27,172 bases of DNA from CAYRVF01 sp964427535 (GTDB lineage Bacteria > Chloroflexota > Ktedonobacteria > Ktedonobacterales > JADMIN01), in assembly GCA_964427535.1 (NCBI GenBank), contig CAYRVF010000077.1:1-27172 (forward strand), given 5' to 3'. The notes beneath the pieces are model-generated. The model did not search any database. It saw only the letters and a program-made list of their open reading frames with translations, and was not told where the DNA came from. Shown one piece after another: positions 7,606 through 16,491 of the stretch. A program made the translations under genes and the position numbers. Within the stretch, counting starts at the first letter, position 1, and each line of letters starts with the position of its first letter.

Positions 7606-9228
7606 ATGCGCGCACGACTCCAGCGAACCTACTGGCCGCTTCTCCTGTTGCCCATCATCTTCCTGGTGGCGGTCTGGGTAAGCGCCACACCCCTCACCAC
7701 CGCGACAGCCTTGGCTGCGCCACGAACCGACTGCGCGGGACCAATTGCCGGGCGGCGTGTCTACGACTGCAGCGGTTTGCTGACATCCGCGGAGACGGCA
7801 AACCTGGAAACACAAGCGAGGCTGGTCGAGCAGGCCGGAGCCCCCACAATCGTCTATCTGCAGGCTCGTGATGCGACGGCACAACAGACCCTGCAGGACG
7901 CCATCGATCTGATGAATCGATGGAATGTGGAGTCCAGCCCCGGCGCGCACGATGGCTTCGTGATGTTCTTCAACCTGCAGCCCGGCAATCTGCGCCATGG
8001 TCAGGTGGCCCTCTACGCAGGCGAGCGGCACTACGCGCACGGCAATCTCCCACAAGCGGAGCTCGACCGCATTCGTGTCGACGTGATGACACCGTTGCTC
8101 CAGTCAGGGCAGACCGCCGACGGGATTGCCGCCGGGTTGCAGATGGTGGCGCATGATTTGCGCTATGGCCCGCCGCCCCCGCCAGCCTATCAGACCGCGG
8201 CCGCCAATATCGGGCGCCTCCCCTTCAGCTTGCTGAGCCTGCTGTTCGCGGGCGTCGTCACATTGCTGAGTGTGCGCCTGAGCCGGCGACCGCCAGTGAG
8301 CAGCGCGGGCGATGAGGTCGGGGGGCTTGCTACGCCGGCTTCTCCAGGGGACCTCCCGCCTGCCATGGCCGGAGCGCTGGTCAATGGGCGTGTGGCCGAC
8401 GCCCAGATCGAGGCGACGATCCTGGATTTCGCCCGGCGCGGTCTGCTCGTCTTGGAACCCGCACCCATCGGCAAAGACAAGCCGCAGGTGCGTCTCCTCG
8501 GCCTTCGCGGCGCGGACAAAGAGCTGACGAACTACGAGCGGGAGACGTGGAACTGCCTGGTTGACCTTGCGGGCGGTGACGAGGGGACGATTTCCAGCGA
8601 TGACCTGTCGCAACTGCGGCAAACCTGGGGGAAGGCGAAACCGCTCTTGCGGCGTGAGCTTATCGAGCGGGGGTGGTACGATCCCGAGGCAGCCTCGACG
8701 CGCCGCCGGCCCCTCTACATCCTGGGTGCGCTCGGGATGCTCGGCGCCGTACTCGCACTGGTGCTCATCATTGCCTCGCAAGAGGGCTGGGCGGCGATCG
8801 GCCTTGCTATCTTCCTCGCTGCTGGTGTGGCCGCGTTCATTCGGGGCTATAAGGTGCTCGACTCGACCGTCGAGGGGCAGATCGCGGCGGCGCCGTGGCG
8901 CGCCTATCGGGACAGCGTCACCGCCCACGACTACCAGCCGAACCTCGATAACGACCTGCCCTACATTGTGGCGCTGGGGATCATCGGCAAGCTGACGCCG
9001 CGTCTCAAAGCCGCCAGCGAGGCGGGGTACTCCCCGTCCTGGTTCCGGACTCCTGGCGGCCAGCCAGGCCAGCAGCGCGACGGCTGGAGGTATCCGGTCA
9101 TCGGCTTCTATCCGTACTGGTACGCCTTCCATGCGAGCGCGGCGCCGGTCTCCAGTGGAAGCGCCAGCGGCGGCTACATGGGCGGCGGAGCGGCTGGCGG
9201 CGGCGGCGGCTCGGCGGGCGGCTTCTAG
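7606..9228 (+). CDS. TPM domain plus DUF2207 membrane protein with Gly-rich tail
   Basis: 540 residues; GGAGGTG lies 5 bases before ATG. Residues 1-38 are a signal peptide or anchor (LLLLPIIFLVAVWVSA) ending near ALA-AP. Residues about 50-170 form a TPM (YgcG-like) domain starting at VYDCSGLLT. A proline stretch and a membrane helix follow (about 205-225). Residues about 250-500 are a DUF2207-type cytoplasmic/membrane region with two more helices near 368-415 and the YIVALG segment. The C-terminus is a low-complexity Gly/Ser tail ending GGSAGGF, common in this family. Members are predicted membrane proteins of unknown function; TPM domains have been linked to photosystem II repair and acid-phosphatase activity elsewhere. 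It appears monocistronic, with a strong hairpin 33 bases after the stop. Confidence 0.85.
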   Translation: MRARLQRTYWPLLLLPIIFLVAVWVSATPLTTATALAAPRTDCAGPIAGRRVYDCSGLLTSAETANLETQARLVEQAGAPTIVYLQARDATAQQTLQDAIDLMNRWNVESSPGAHDGFVMFFNLQPGNLRHGQVALYAGERHYAHGNLPQAELDRIRVDVMTPLLQSGQTADGIAAGLQMVAHDLRYGPPPPPAYQTAAANIGRLPFSLLSLLFAGVVTLLSVRLSRRPPVSSAGDEVGGLATPASPGDLPPAMAGALVNGRVADAQIEATILDFARRGLLVLEPAPIGKDKPQVRLLGLRGADKELTNYERETWNCLVDLAGGDEGTISSDDLSQLRQTWGKAKPLLRRELIERGWYDPEAASTRRRPLYILGALGMLGAVLALVLIIASQEGWAAIGLAIFLAAGVAAFIRGYKVLDSTVEGQIAAAPWRAYRDSVTAHDYQPNLDNDLPYIVALGIIGKLTPRLKAASEAGYSPSWFRTPGGQPGQQRDGWRYPVIGFYPYWYAFHASAAPVSSGSASGGYMGGGAAGGGGGSAGGF

Positions 9229-9260
9229 TCGGCGGGGCGGCCGTTCACCTCTACCTGAGG

Positions 9261-9295
9261 GGCCGTCCGTACGTGCGGGCGGCCTGCTTCTTCTC
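9261..9295 (+). terminator. Rho-independent-like terminator after TPM/DUF2207 gene
   Basis: GGCCGTCCG (9261-9269), loop TACGTG, CGGGCGGCC (9276-9284): 9-base stem with one G-T pair, followed by a pyrimidine-rich tract. It sits between two convergent genes and may serve both. Confidence 0.6.
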
Positions 9296-9329
9296 ACTCA
9301 GCGGACGAGCACCGTCACGTGTTCGAGCG

Positions 9330-11312
9330 CTAGCGGGCAAAGAACCGCTGCGTAAACGTGGCAATGACCGTGACCTCGATGAGCAAGCCGAGTATCGCCT
9401 CAATAGCGGCCAGGCGCGCCAGGGTGTCGCCGAGCTGGATACTCGAGGTGAAGAAGCCCCGCCCATGAAAGCTGTTCACGCTGAGGACAAGCGCCTCATC
9501 CCAGCGAAGGTGTGGGATCGCGAATCGGCCGTTGAAGTAATACATGGCCGCGAACAGCGCGATGACCAGGACGTACGTCACGACACTGCGCAGGGGCCGG
9601 TAGCCGTACCCCGATACGAGATCTAGAAGCCAGGAGCCAATGGCACGAGAGTGGTCGCCCTGCAAGTGGAGCACCTGGCGGTGACACACTTGGGCACGGT
9701 ATGCGAAGCGATCGGCCTCGTCGTTCATTCCCTGATCGCGCAGCGCTTTCGTTATCTGCCGGTTGGCGCGGACCGCGGAGCGGAAGAGGTCCAAGCGCTC
9801 ATGCGCTGGCTCGGTCTCGTCCAGACCAGGCTTTCTCGCGGCTTCGCTCCCGACCGACATCGGAGCGGGAACTTCCCAGCTCAGGTGTGATGGCTCGTCA
9901 CCAATCGCCGGGGCGTCTTGCGCCGACATCGACTCCGGCAGCCTCCAGGCCCTCGCCACGCGCTCGTCGCCCAGGCGCATAGCAGCTGGCCATAGTCCAA
10001 CGACGGCCAGGTTCACACCGCCCCAGCGTACGTCTGCCACACGCACATAGCCGGCTTCTTCGCCGATACCGGCCTTGCCGAGGATCAGATTGGTGCAGTT
10101 GGTCGCATGATCGAAGTAGGAATCGCGCAGGTCGGTGGGCTCCTGCACAGTGGAGAAGTCAGGCACACGCTCTCTGATGCGATGAAAGTCCACCTCCTCA
10201 GCGTCGTACAGGCGACCCTCAAGGTGCGCACCAATCAGAGTCGCTCCTTCCAGATGGGCCGCACGAAGACTCGTTCCTTCGAGACGTGCGCCACTCAGGT
10301 TGGCATTCTCAAGATGGGCCGCGCCAAGGTCAGCGCCCTCCAAATGCGCTTCCGACAGGTCGGCTCCGGTCAAGCGAGCGCTGCTGAGAAGTGCGCCCTC
10401 AAGGTGCGCCCGACGCAGGAGTGCGCCTTCGAGATAGGTGTTGTTGCAGATGGCACCCTCCAAACGTGCCGAGCACAGGTCGCTGTCTTCGAGATGGGCA
10501 GCTCGGAGAAACGCCGCTTGGAGATACGCTCCCTCGAGAATAGCGCCGCGGAGATGGCCGCCGCCAAGATCGACCTTCTCAAGGTGCGCACCGCGGAATA
10601 TGGCCTCCTCCAGATGCGAACCGATGAGGACGGCGTCGGCGAGATGAGCGGCCCGGAGATTTGCGCTCTGCACGTACGCATCGCTCAACGATGCTCTCTC
10701 CAGGTGGGCCGCTCCGAGGTCAGCATGCTCCAGGTGACTATCGCGCAGGTTGGCGCCTTCAAGATGCGCTTCGATCAGAATGGCTCCCCCCAGGTGCGCG
10801 CCAGCGAGACTCGCGCCTTCCAGGCACGCCCCCGCTAGGGTCGCGCCCTCCAAATGGGCGCCAGCCATATCGGCGCCCCGCAGATTCAGCTTCTCCATCG
10901 AAAGCGTCAGACCCAGGTTTGGCCGGAGTTTCGCCCTCTGCAACCGCTCCACCTTTCCCGCGATGATCCCGTCATCATCACCCCCTGCCAGGCTCCGCGC
11001 CGCCAACCAGAACACGTCGGCGCCGGTCAGCTTGACTCGCTCGTATGCGCCCCTCGCATCGCCATGGTCAGCCTGGAGCTCCCACGCTCGCAACAGGTCC
11101 TCCAGCGTGGTTTTCCGCTCGTCGGTGATGTCGTCACCCCAGGCATCGTTGAACTGCGCTCGGCTGTCGATCACAACGCGACCTCGCTTTGCTGTCCATT
11201 CCCTCAATGCCGGAATGCTCCACGGGCCAAGCTGGGGAGCGGGGAGAAGCGGGGAGCCCCAAGTTCGTTCACATGCGGTCTCCGCTCGCATACGTAGCGG
11301 AACGGAGACCAC
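9330..11312 (-). CDS. Pentapeptide-repeat protein with C-terminal two-helix ion-channel-like domain
   Basis: Up to 660 residues. The start is uncertain: GTG 11312 and ATG 11291 lack a clear ribosome site, and GTG 11174 has GAGG 7 bases upstream. Residues about 142-367 are some 45 pentapeptides in strict 10-residue phase (AHLEGA-x-L-x-x), which should fold as a right-handed beta-helix. After a linker (370-535) comes a charged helical stretch (RANRQITKALRDQGMNDEAD), then helix VVTYVLVIALFAAMYYF, a pore-like SFHGRGFF segment at 614-621 and a last helix ending ATFTQRFFAR. This resembles Ion_trans_2 (PF07885) channels, but the selectivity segment is not TVGYG, so the ion is unknown. It converges with the TPM/DUF2207 gene. 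Confidence 0.85.
   Translation of the reverse strand: MVSVPLRMRAETACERTWGSPLLPAPQLGPWSIPALREWTAKRGRVVIDSRAQFNDAWGDDITDERKTTLEDLLRAWELQADHGDARGAYERVKLTGADVFWLAARSLAGGDDDGIIAGKVERLQRAKLRPNLGLTLSMEKLNLRGADMAGAHLEGATLAGACLEGASLAGAHLGGAILIEAHLEGANLRDSHLEHADLGAAHLERASLSDAYVQSANLRAAHLADAVLIGSHLEEAIFRGAHLEKVDLGGGHLRGAILEGAYLQAAFLRAAHLEDSDLCSARLEGAICNNTYLEGALLRRAHLEGALLSSARLTGADLSEAHLEGADLGAAHLENANLSGARLEGTSLRAAHLEGATLIGAHLEGRLYDAEEVDFHRIRERVPDFSTVQEPTDLRDSYFDHATNCTNLILGKAGIGEEAGYVRVADVRWGGVNLAVVGLWPAAMRLGDERVARAWRLPESMSAQDAPAIGDEPSHLSWEVPAPMSVGSEAARKPGLDETEPAHERLDLFRSAVRANRQITKALRDQGMNDEADRFAYRAQVCHRQVLHLQGDHSRAIGSWLLDLVSGYGYRPLRSVVTYVLVIALFAAMYYFNGRFAIPHLRWDEALVLSVNSFHGRGFFTSSIQLGDTLARLAAIEAILGLLIEVTVIATFTQRFFAR
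10212..10871 (-). repeat. Coding 30-base periodicity of the pentapeptide array
   Basis: About 22 consecutive 30-base units encode decapeptides of the form (x)AHLEGAxLx. Units vary in sequence, so this is a diverged tandem array within the gene, not recent expansion. Confidence 0.75.
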
Positions 11313-11714
11313 AGGCCAATATGCGTCGCCGTCGTGCGACAGGGCGGACAGTCAGATATCCCACCGTTGAAACAGTGGCAAATGTGCGCCGCTGCGGTTC
11401 GGTCGCTACACCGATCTCTCGGTGTGCCAGCGCTCACTACTAAGTTCAGAGTCGGCGGCGCCACTGAGATGTACGTGTACGTCAATCACTGAATGGTATG
11501 TTCGCGTGCGAACAGTTGTGCTACGCGTCTGTACCGTACACTTTGTTATGCCGAGCACTCCCCTGAGCTACACCGCCGAGCCGCTCACGCCGATATGCCT
11601 TCGACACGTTGGCGAGCGTAGGCGGAGCGGAGACTTCAGAACGATCAGGGATAGTGGCGGCCGGGCAGGAAGACGCCGTACATACGATTCGACAAGGAGC
11701 ACACGGAGGACGTA
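11313..11714. other. Divergent intergenic region, pentapeptide-channel / MEDS
   Basis: About 400 bases without a supported gene. It holds the 16-base palindrome at 11499-11514 and a smaller GTAC-GT-GTAC palindrome at 11471-11480. Promoters for both flanking genes should lie here, but no box pair stands out. Confidence 0.55.
11499..11514 (+). promoter_or_regulatory. Operator-like palindrome upstream of MEDS gene
   Basis: TGTTCGC-GT-GCGAACA, perfect 7-base arms and a 2-base centre, 201 bases upstream of the MEDS start. In gene orientation it matches the site upstream of the aldo/keto reductase (13512-13527) in 15 of 16 bases. Confidence 0.55.
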
Positions 11715-12368
11715 ATGAGCGAGTCAACCGTCGATCGCAACACCGCGGTATCTTTCGCAGGGGTCCCCTTGGAGCAGTTTCGCCATGTCTGTGTGCTGTT
11801 TCGCAACGATGCCGAAGAATGGCAGCTCCTGAGCTCCTTCGTCAAGGACGGCATTAACCACAATCAGAAGGCTATCCATATCATCGATCCAGCTGGGCGA
11901 TTCGACTACGTACGTCACCTCCAGGCTACCGGCGTTGACGTAGAGGACGCCGAGACGAGCGGGCAACTCGAGCTCCGCACGTGGGACACCGCATATATTC
12001 GCGGTGGCGAATTTGATCAGGACGCCATGCTCACGCTCGTCGACGAAACCATCAGCAGCGCACGAAACGAGGGCTTCCCGCTCGCTCGTATCGTTGGGTC
12101 CGCGGCATGGTCGCTGGAGGACCTGCCAGGAGTTGGCGACCTCGTGGAGTATGAGTCTCGACTGAATCACCTCCTCTCACGTGGAAAAGATGCGGTCCTG
12201 TGTATGTATGAATCGTCCAAGTTCGATGGCGAACTCGTGATGGATGTATTACGCACCCATCCGATGGCCGTGATTGGCGGCGTGCTGCACATGAACCCGT
12301 TCTACGTCGAGCCTGACCAGTTTATCCGCGATCTGCGCACACGCACCGCCCAACGCTCGCGAAGATGA
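11715..12368 (+). CDS. MEDS (DcmR-type sensory) domain protein
   Basis: 217 residues; GGAGG lies 5 bases before ATG. Almost the whole chain is one MEDS domain (PF14417): FAGVPLEQFRHVCVLFRN at the start, a FVKDGINHNQKAIHIID segment, TWDTAY in the middle, and GSAAWSLEDLPG followed by a CMYE segment near the end. The fold resembles RecA/KaiC-like ATPases but lacks clear Walker motifs. MEDS domains occur in DcmR (dichloromethane regulator) and beside histidine kinases and anti-sigma factors. This copy stands alone, with no DNA-binding or kinase domain, so it may act as a partner in signalling. It shares a palindromic upstream site with the aldo/keto reductase. Confidence 0.85.
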   Translation: MSESTVDRNTAVSFAGVPLEQFRHVCVLFRNDAEEWQLLSSFVKDGINHNQKAIHIIDPAGRFDYVRHLQATGVDVEDAETSGQLELRTWDTAYIRGGEFDQDAMLTLVDETISSARNEGFPLARIVGSAAWSLEDLPGVGDLVEYESRLNHLLSRGKDAVLCMYESSKFDGELVMDVLRTHPMAVIGGVLHMNPFYVEPDQFIRDLRTRTAQRSRR

Positions 12369-12415
12369 CGTTCGAGAGCTGGCCTCCTTGCCAACGCATC
12401 ATCGGAGCGCCTGGA

Positions 12416-12442
12416 GGCGTCGGGGCATGTTGTTCCGACGCC
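12416..12442 (+). terminator. Hairpin between convergent MEDS and aldo/keto reductase genes
   Basis: GGCGTCGG (12416-12423) and CCGACGCC (12435-12442) form a perfect 8-base stem with an 11-base loop, 47 bases after the MEDS stop. There is no U tract, so it may be only a structural barrier. Confidence 0.35.
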
Positions 12443-12545
12443 ATCCTCTCGCGCAGCCGCATGTCGAGCTGCCTCCTAGACGCTGCGCTCAGCGAGTACG
12501 ACCAGACGGATGCAGGGCTGCCGCATAGGGGCACGCGGCGGATGC

Positions 12546-13391
12546 TTATAGGACGGGCAGCACGGCAGGGCGAGGTCCAACCGGGAATGCTTCGTCTATC
12601 TCACGGATCTCGGCGTCGCTGAGCCGCAGGTCACCAGCGGCGGCGTTCTCAGCCGCATGCTCGGGCGTGGTGGCGCGTGGGATGGTAAAGAGTGGAGGTC
12701 GGCGCACGAGAAAGCTGAGCGCAACCTGATGGGGCGTCGCATGGTGCGCGGCGGCGATACGCTGCAGCACGCGCCCTCCAGCGCTGTCGGGGCCGGGGAA
12801 GCGTCCGCGGCCGAACGGGCTGTATCCGACAACGGCGACGGCGTGTCGCTCGCACCAGGGTAACACCGCATGCTCGATCGTCCGCTCTTGCACATTATAG
12901 AGCACCTGATTACAGACGAGATGCCCCTCTGGAGCTATCACCCAGATGTCTTCGAGGTCGGGCACGTCAAAGTTGCTGACGCCCCATGAGAGAATGTCTC
13001 CCGTGTCCTGAAGCTGCTCGAAAGCGGCGACCGTCTCGTCGAGTGGATACTCGCCGCGCCAGTGCAAGAGATATGCGTCCAGGTGGTCGGTTTTGAGCCG
13101 ATCGAGCGATGCGTGACAGGCGGCAAGTGTCCCGGCGAGCGACGCATGATACGGGAGCACTTTGGAGACCAGAAAGACCTCACTGCGTCTGCCCGCGATG
13201 GCCTCTCCTACCCATTCCTCGACGCGGCCTGCTCCGTACATCTCCGCGGTGTCGATGTGGGTCATGCCCAGATCGAGTCCACGGCGCAACGCAGCGATCG
13301 CGGTGTCACGCTGATCATCGTCGTCGTACCATGTGCCCTGTCCGATCATGGGGACCTGGCGATTGGTCGGACCAAATTGGCGCAGCTCCAT
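12546..13391 (-). CDS. Aldo/keto reductase
   Basis: 281 residues from ATG 13391, which has GGAGG 6 bases upstream; a start 42 bases earlier is in frame but adds only an Arg-rich leader. The catalytic tetrad is complete: D47, Y52 (DTAEMYG), K77 (LVSKVLP) and H110 (YLLHW). The NADPH-binding end is present as FTIPRATTPEHAAENAAA. The SPFGRGRFPG segment is typical of AKR5-like or YdbC-like reductases. It would reduce aldehydes or ketones with NADPH in the cytoplasm; substrate unknown. It is monocistronic. The upstream palindrome at 13512-13527 implies shared control with the MEDS gene. Confidence 0.92.
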   Translation of the reverse strand: MELRQFGPTNRQVPMIGQGTWYDDDDQRDTAIAALRRGLDLGMTHIDTAEMYGAGRVEEWVGEAIAGRRSEVFLVSKVLPYHASLAGTLAACHASLDRLKTDHLDAYLLHWRGEYPLDETVAAFEQLQDTGDILSWGVSNFDVPDLEDIWVIAPEGHLVCNQVLYNVQERTIEHAVLPWCERHAVAVVGYSPFGRGRFPGPDSAGGRVLQRIAAAHHATPHQVALSFLVRRPPLFTIPRATTPEHAAENAAAGDLRLSDAEIREIDEAFPVGPRPAVLPVL

Positions 13392-13511
13392 CACGTGCCT
13401 CCGTCTCCGCGGTGATGCGCGTGCGTACCGCATACTGTCGAGCAGGTATTGCGGCCGCGCACCGTCTCGTATCCATACGGGGATATCGTACGCGGAGAAC
13501 CGGCTTCAGTT

Positions 13512-13527
13512 TGTTCGCACGCAAACA
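13512..13527 (-). promoter_or_regulatory. Operator-like palindrome upstream of aldo/keto reductase
   Basis: On the minus strand TGTTTGCGTGCGAACA: 7-base arms with one mismatch around GT. It lies 121 bases upstream of the aldo/keto reductase start and differs from the MEDS site by one base. Confidence 0.55.
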
Positions 13528-14053
13528 CATACGCCGGGGGAGAGGCAATACGAAGCACGCCAAAGAGCACCGCAACTCAGCAGTCAGAGCTGCCACGTGG
13601 GCAGCAGAGCAACGTTGATGCTCATCGCAAGCAGCTTGTCTACTCGCTCTGCGAGCATGTCGGCACTCGATATATCCAGCGCGCTACTCGTCAGCACCCG
13701 CTCGGCGTGGAACTGCGCCCGATTCCGTCACACCGTCGATCACCCCCGGACGTGCCATCCCAGGGCCGAGAGCTCGCCGCATTCGGCCCTCGATGCGCTT
13801 TCTACGTCCCGTCTCTTCAGGGCTCGACAATGTTGAACAGCAACCATGGAGAAGGGCGCAAGACTTTGAGGGGTGGGTGGTGTATCTGCTGATTGATGGC
13901 TCTGCTCCCCTGGGCCCCACCGCTGGCAAGCGTGACGACTGGCAGAACCCCGCCAATGGAGTCACCGCACCCTCCCTCGCTGAGCTCATGTCACATCGTC
14001 CAACACTGCCTGACCGGTGGCGCTTGCAGAATGAAGCGGAACCAGCTTTGGGA

Positions 14054-14140
14054 ACCAGCGGTGGGATTCGAGCCCACGGCCTGCGTACGAAATATCACAG
14101 GGCTGTCCTCAGTAGCCCGTCTGTATCCTCGCATGCAGGA
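14054..14140 (-). pseudogene. tRNA-like remnant (Leu-GAG-like)
   Basis: On the minus strand a perfect T-arm is present: GTGGG, loop CTCGAAT, CCCAC (14077-14061). Upstream, GGCTA-CTGAGGA-CAGCC looks like an anticodon arm with GAG, and CTGTG...CGCAG between them could be a long variable arm, as in tRNA-Leu. The segment GCGAGGATACAGACGG recalls a leucine D-arm. The 3' acceptor strand CGCTGGT has no 5' partner and no CCA follows. Read as a decayed tRNA, not a working gene. Confidence 0.3.
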
Positions 14141-14668
14141 AATTTTCGACACGCATTCTCTCCGTGTTCTCTATCGAGATACATCATTCGCTTGGGTTGG
14201 GGTACAACTCTGCTCGATGCCAGCTAAGATTCCGGGCATACTCGTCTCCTGATGCCCGTTCACCAGCATACTACCAGGCACTGTCAGATGCTGTGGTTGC
14301 GGGAGATGGCACGACGCCGGACCGGGCGCAGATGCTATCATGATCACACTGGACATGACATGACAGCATATCTGGCGTTCGGGTTGGTACGGAGCCGCTC
14401 CCAGCTGGAGTACCACGTACATCTCCCTCATCATGATGTAGCCGGGAGCCCATAGAGCCAAGGGGGACCATCACCAGTCTTCCCACGGCTGGTCATCCGC
14501 ACCCCGTACCCGTAGTGCGTCAACGTACCTGTGCCTGTGCTTCGCACTCCCTGGGAGCCTGAGGCATAGCATGTCCACATGGTGCCCTACACAGTCTCAA
14601 GTGAGCTGCGTTTCTACGTGTACCTGCACGCTGAGAGCCTGGGCAAGAGAGCCATGAGGGGGCATCAT

Positions 14669-16150
14669 ATGGGCCGAACGGAGGCAGCCTCGGTGTCACG
14701 AGGCAGGGCCACATGCTCCGAGCAGGAGGGGCACGTCCACCGCCTGCAGGGTGCCCCACTCGCACTCGCGCGCGCTGTCTGGCTCGCTGTCGTAGTGCCA
14801 GCGTATGCCCTCTTGGTCACCAATCTGCCCGCCTACGTCTCCTCGCTCTCGCACGTCCAGTCGCCAGTGAATCCAGTAGCAAGCGGCGGCGCCTTGTCGG
14901 TGCAGCCCACTCCTGCCAACATCCAGCTGCTGCGGACGCTCGGCATCTCCCTCGGCTCGTACGTTGTGTGCATGCTCGCCGTCACGCTCGTCTTCGAGCT
15001 CAGCTATGCATCTGTGGGGCTGCTGCTCTTCTGGCGGCGTGCGGATGATCGGGCTGCGTTGCTGTGCTCGTTTGCCTTGCTGCTGCTTCCGCTCGCCTTC
15101 GCCATCGTCACCGTGCCTGCGTCGCCGTTCGGCTGGCGCTGGGTGCTTCCCACACTGGGCGCGGTTGGCAATGCCAGCCTCCTGCTATGTGCGCTCGTCT
15201 TCCCTGACGGACGCGTCGTGCCTGCCCGGGCAGGCTGGCTGGTGCCACCGGTGCTCGCCTTCTGGGCACTCGTCGCCATCTTCCCGACGTGGGCATTGGA
15301 CCGCTCTGGACTCAGTCTGGCCCTCTTCCTCGGCATGGCACTGGGGGCGCTGCTGCTGCAGCTCTATCGCTACCGCGCCGTCTCCACGCCCCACCAGCGC
15401 CAGCAGACCCAGTGGGCGCTCTATGGCATCAGCATCGCCGTCCTTGGCAACATCGCCCCGCGCCTGCTCTACACGCTTATCCTGGCTCACCGTTGGGGGG
15501 CCAGTGGGCTGGCATACGCGGTCGAGATCGGGCTCGTGATGGGGGCCCTGGTGGCCATCCCCCTCACCGTGGGTGGAGCGATGCTCGCCACACGGCTCTG
15601 GGACATCGAGCTGCTGCTGAACCGCACGCTGGTCTACGGCACGCTCACCGCCTCGCTACTGGTGGTGTACAGTGTCTGTGTGATCGGCTTCCAGGCGGCA
15701 GTGACTGCGCTGACAGGCGCGCGGTCACTGCCGGACGTGGTCGTGGTGGCCTCTACGCTCGTGATTGCCGCGCTCTTCAACCCACTGCGGCGCCGGCTCC
15801 AGGCGAACATCGACCACCGCTTCTTTCGTCGGAAATACGACGCGGCCCAGGCGCTGGCCAACTTCGCGGGCAGTCTGCGACGGGAGGTCGACTTGAGTGA
15901 GCTGGGCGCCCGACTCGTGGGAGTCGTAAAGGAGACGATGGAACCCACAGCGGTCTCGCTCTGGCTCCGCTCGTCATCGGCGGCGATCGAGTCCACCGAC
16001 GAGCAATCACGAGCCCCCACTCACGGTCAGACGGGGTTCACACGCCACACTCTCCATCAGCCGAGCGCGGACCCTCAGTCTGGTGATGATCCGCCGCGAA
16101 GACCGGCAAGCGTTTCGTCGACACCGTCGGGCAATGGGTGGGAGCGCTGA
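14669..16150 (+). CDS. Polytopic membrane protein, truncated sensor-kinase-like
   Basis: 493 residues from ATG 14669, which has GAGGGGG 6 bases upstream; ATGs 90 and 15 bases earlier have weaker sites. About ten hydrophobic segments span residues 30-360. The conserved tail LLNRTLVYGTLTASLLVVY, the NPLRRRLQANIDHRFFRRKYDAA box and FAGSLRREVDLSELGARLVGVVKETMEPTAVSLWLR are the membrane-to-linker part seen in large Chloroflexota sensor kinases. Here the protein stops after that with a Pro/Ser-rich tail: no GAF, HisKA or HATPase domain follows. It is either a stand-alone variant, which is common in these genomes, or a 3'-truncated sensor. No response regulator is nearby. Confidence 0.8.
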   Translation: MGRTEAASVSRGRATCSEQEGHVHRLQGAPLALARAVWLAVVVPAYALLVTNLPAYVSSLSHVQSPVNPVASGGALSVQPTPANIQLLRTLGISLGSYVVCMLAVTLVFELSYASVGLLLFWRRADDRAALLCSFALLLLPLAFAIVTVPASPFGWRWVLPTLGAVGNASLLLCALVFPDGRVVPARAGWLVPPVLAFWALVAIFPTWALDRSGLSLALFLGMALGALLLQLYRYRAVSTPHQRQQTQWALYGISIAVLGNIAPRLLYTLILAHRWGASGLAYAVEIGLVMGALVAIPLTVGGAMLATRLWDIELLLNRTLVYGTLTASLLVVYSVCVIGFQAAVTALTGARSLPDVVVVASTLVIAALFNPLRRRLQANIDHRFFRRKYDAAQALANFAGSLRREVDLSELGARLVGVVKETMEPTAVSLWLRSSSAAIESTDEQSRAPTHGQTGFTRHTLHQPSADPQSGDDPPRRPASVSSTPSGNGWER

Positions 16151-16491
16151 TTGCACGTGGTGCAGACGGTCGGGCGTATCCTGGCGTTCGTCGTAGTTGG
16201 ATGCGGTGCGGATGAGGCTTCCTGTTTGACAGGCCGAGGCTGTGATCTAGGCGCTGCCCCCCCGTTGTGAAGGTCCCGGAACTGGACGTGCTGGCTGATC
16301 AGAGGAATCTCGCGCGGCATCTGATGCGGCTGTTGTAGACTGTCGGCGTGGCCATCCGCAACCATCTCCACCGCTATCTGCGCTGTTTGTGCGACGAGCG
16401 CTCCTCCCGACGTGGCTATGCGCAGTCATTGCTAGTCGACCAGACGTGGCAAATCTGACAAGGCAGCATTGGCTGCGAGTCGAGGTGCCTC
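16151..16491 (+). other. Intergenic region before antiporter gene
   Basis: About 340 bases. No gene, hairpin or promoter could be supported. Short open stretches (for example 16349-16458) have no recognisable motif and may be decayed sequence, possibly from the lost end of the upstream sensor. Confidence 0.4.

Larger units (their letters stand above)
13392..14668. other. Long intergenic region with operator palindrome and tRNA-like remnant
   Basis: About 1.28 kb without a supported protein gene. Several open frames exist but none shows family motifs or a good ribosome site. It contains the palindrome at 13512-13527 and the tRNA-like sequence at 14054-14140. GGAACCAGC occurs twice at 14038-14060. 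The rest looks like decayed DNA. Confidence 0.55.

Noticed and set aside
8104..9297. Long minus-strand open frame opposite the TPM/DUF2207 gene.
   Set aside because: Arg/Pro/Ala-rich shadow composition, no motifs, and it would cross the terminator.
13449..14252. Several plus-strand open frames around 13.4-14.25 kb.
   Set aside because: Part of them reads like the well-known false proteins made from the antisense of tRNA genes (VGFEPTACVRN). None has a convincing start.
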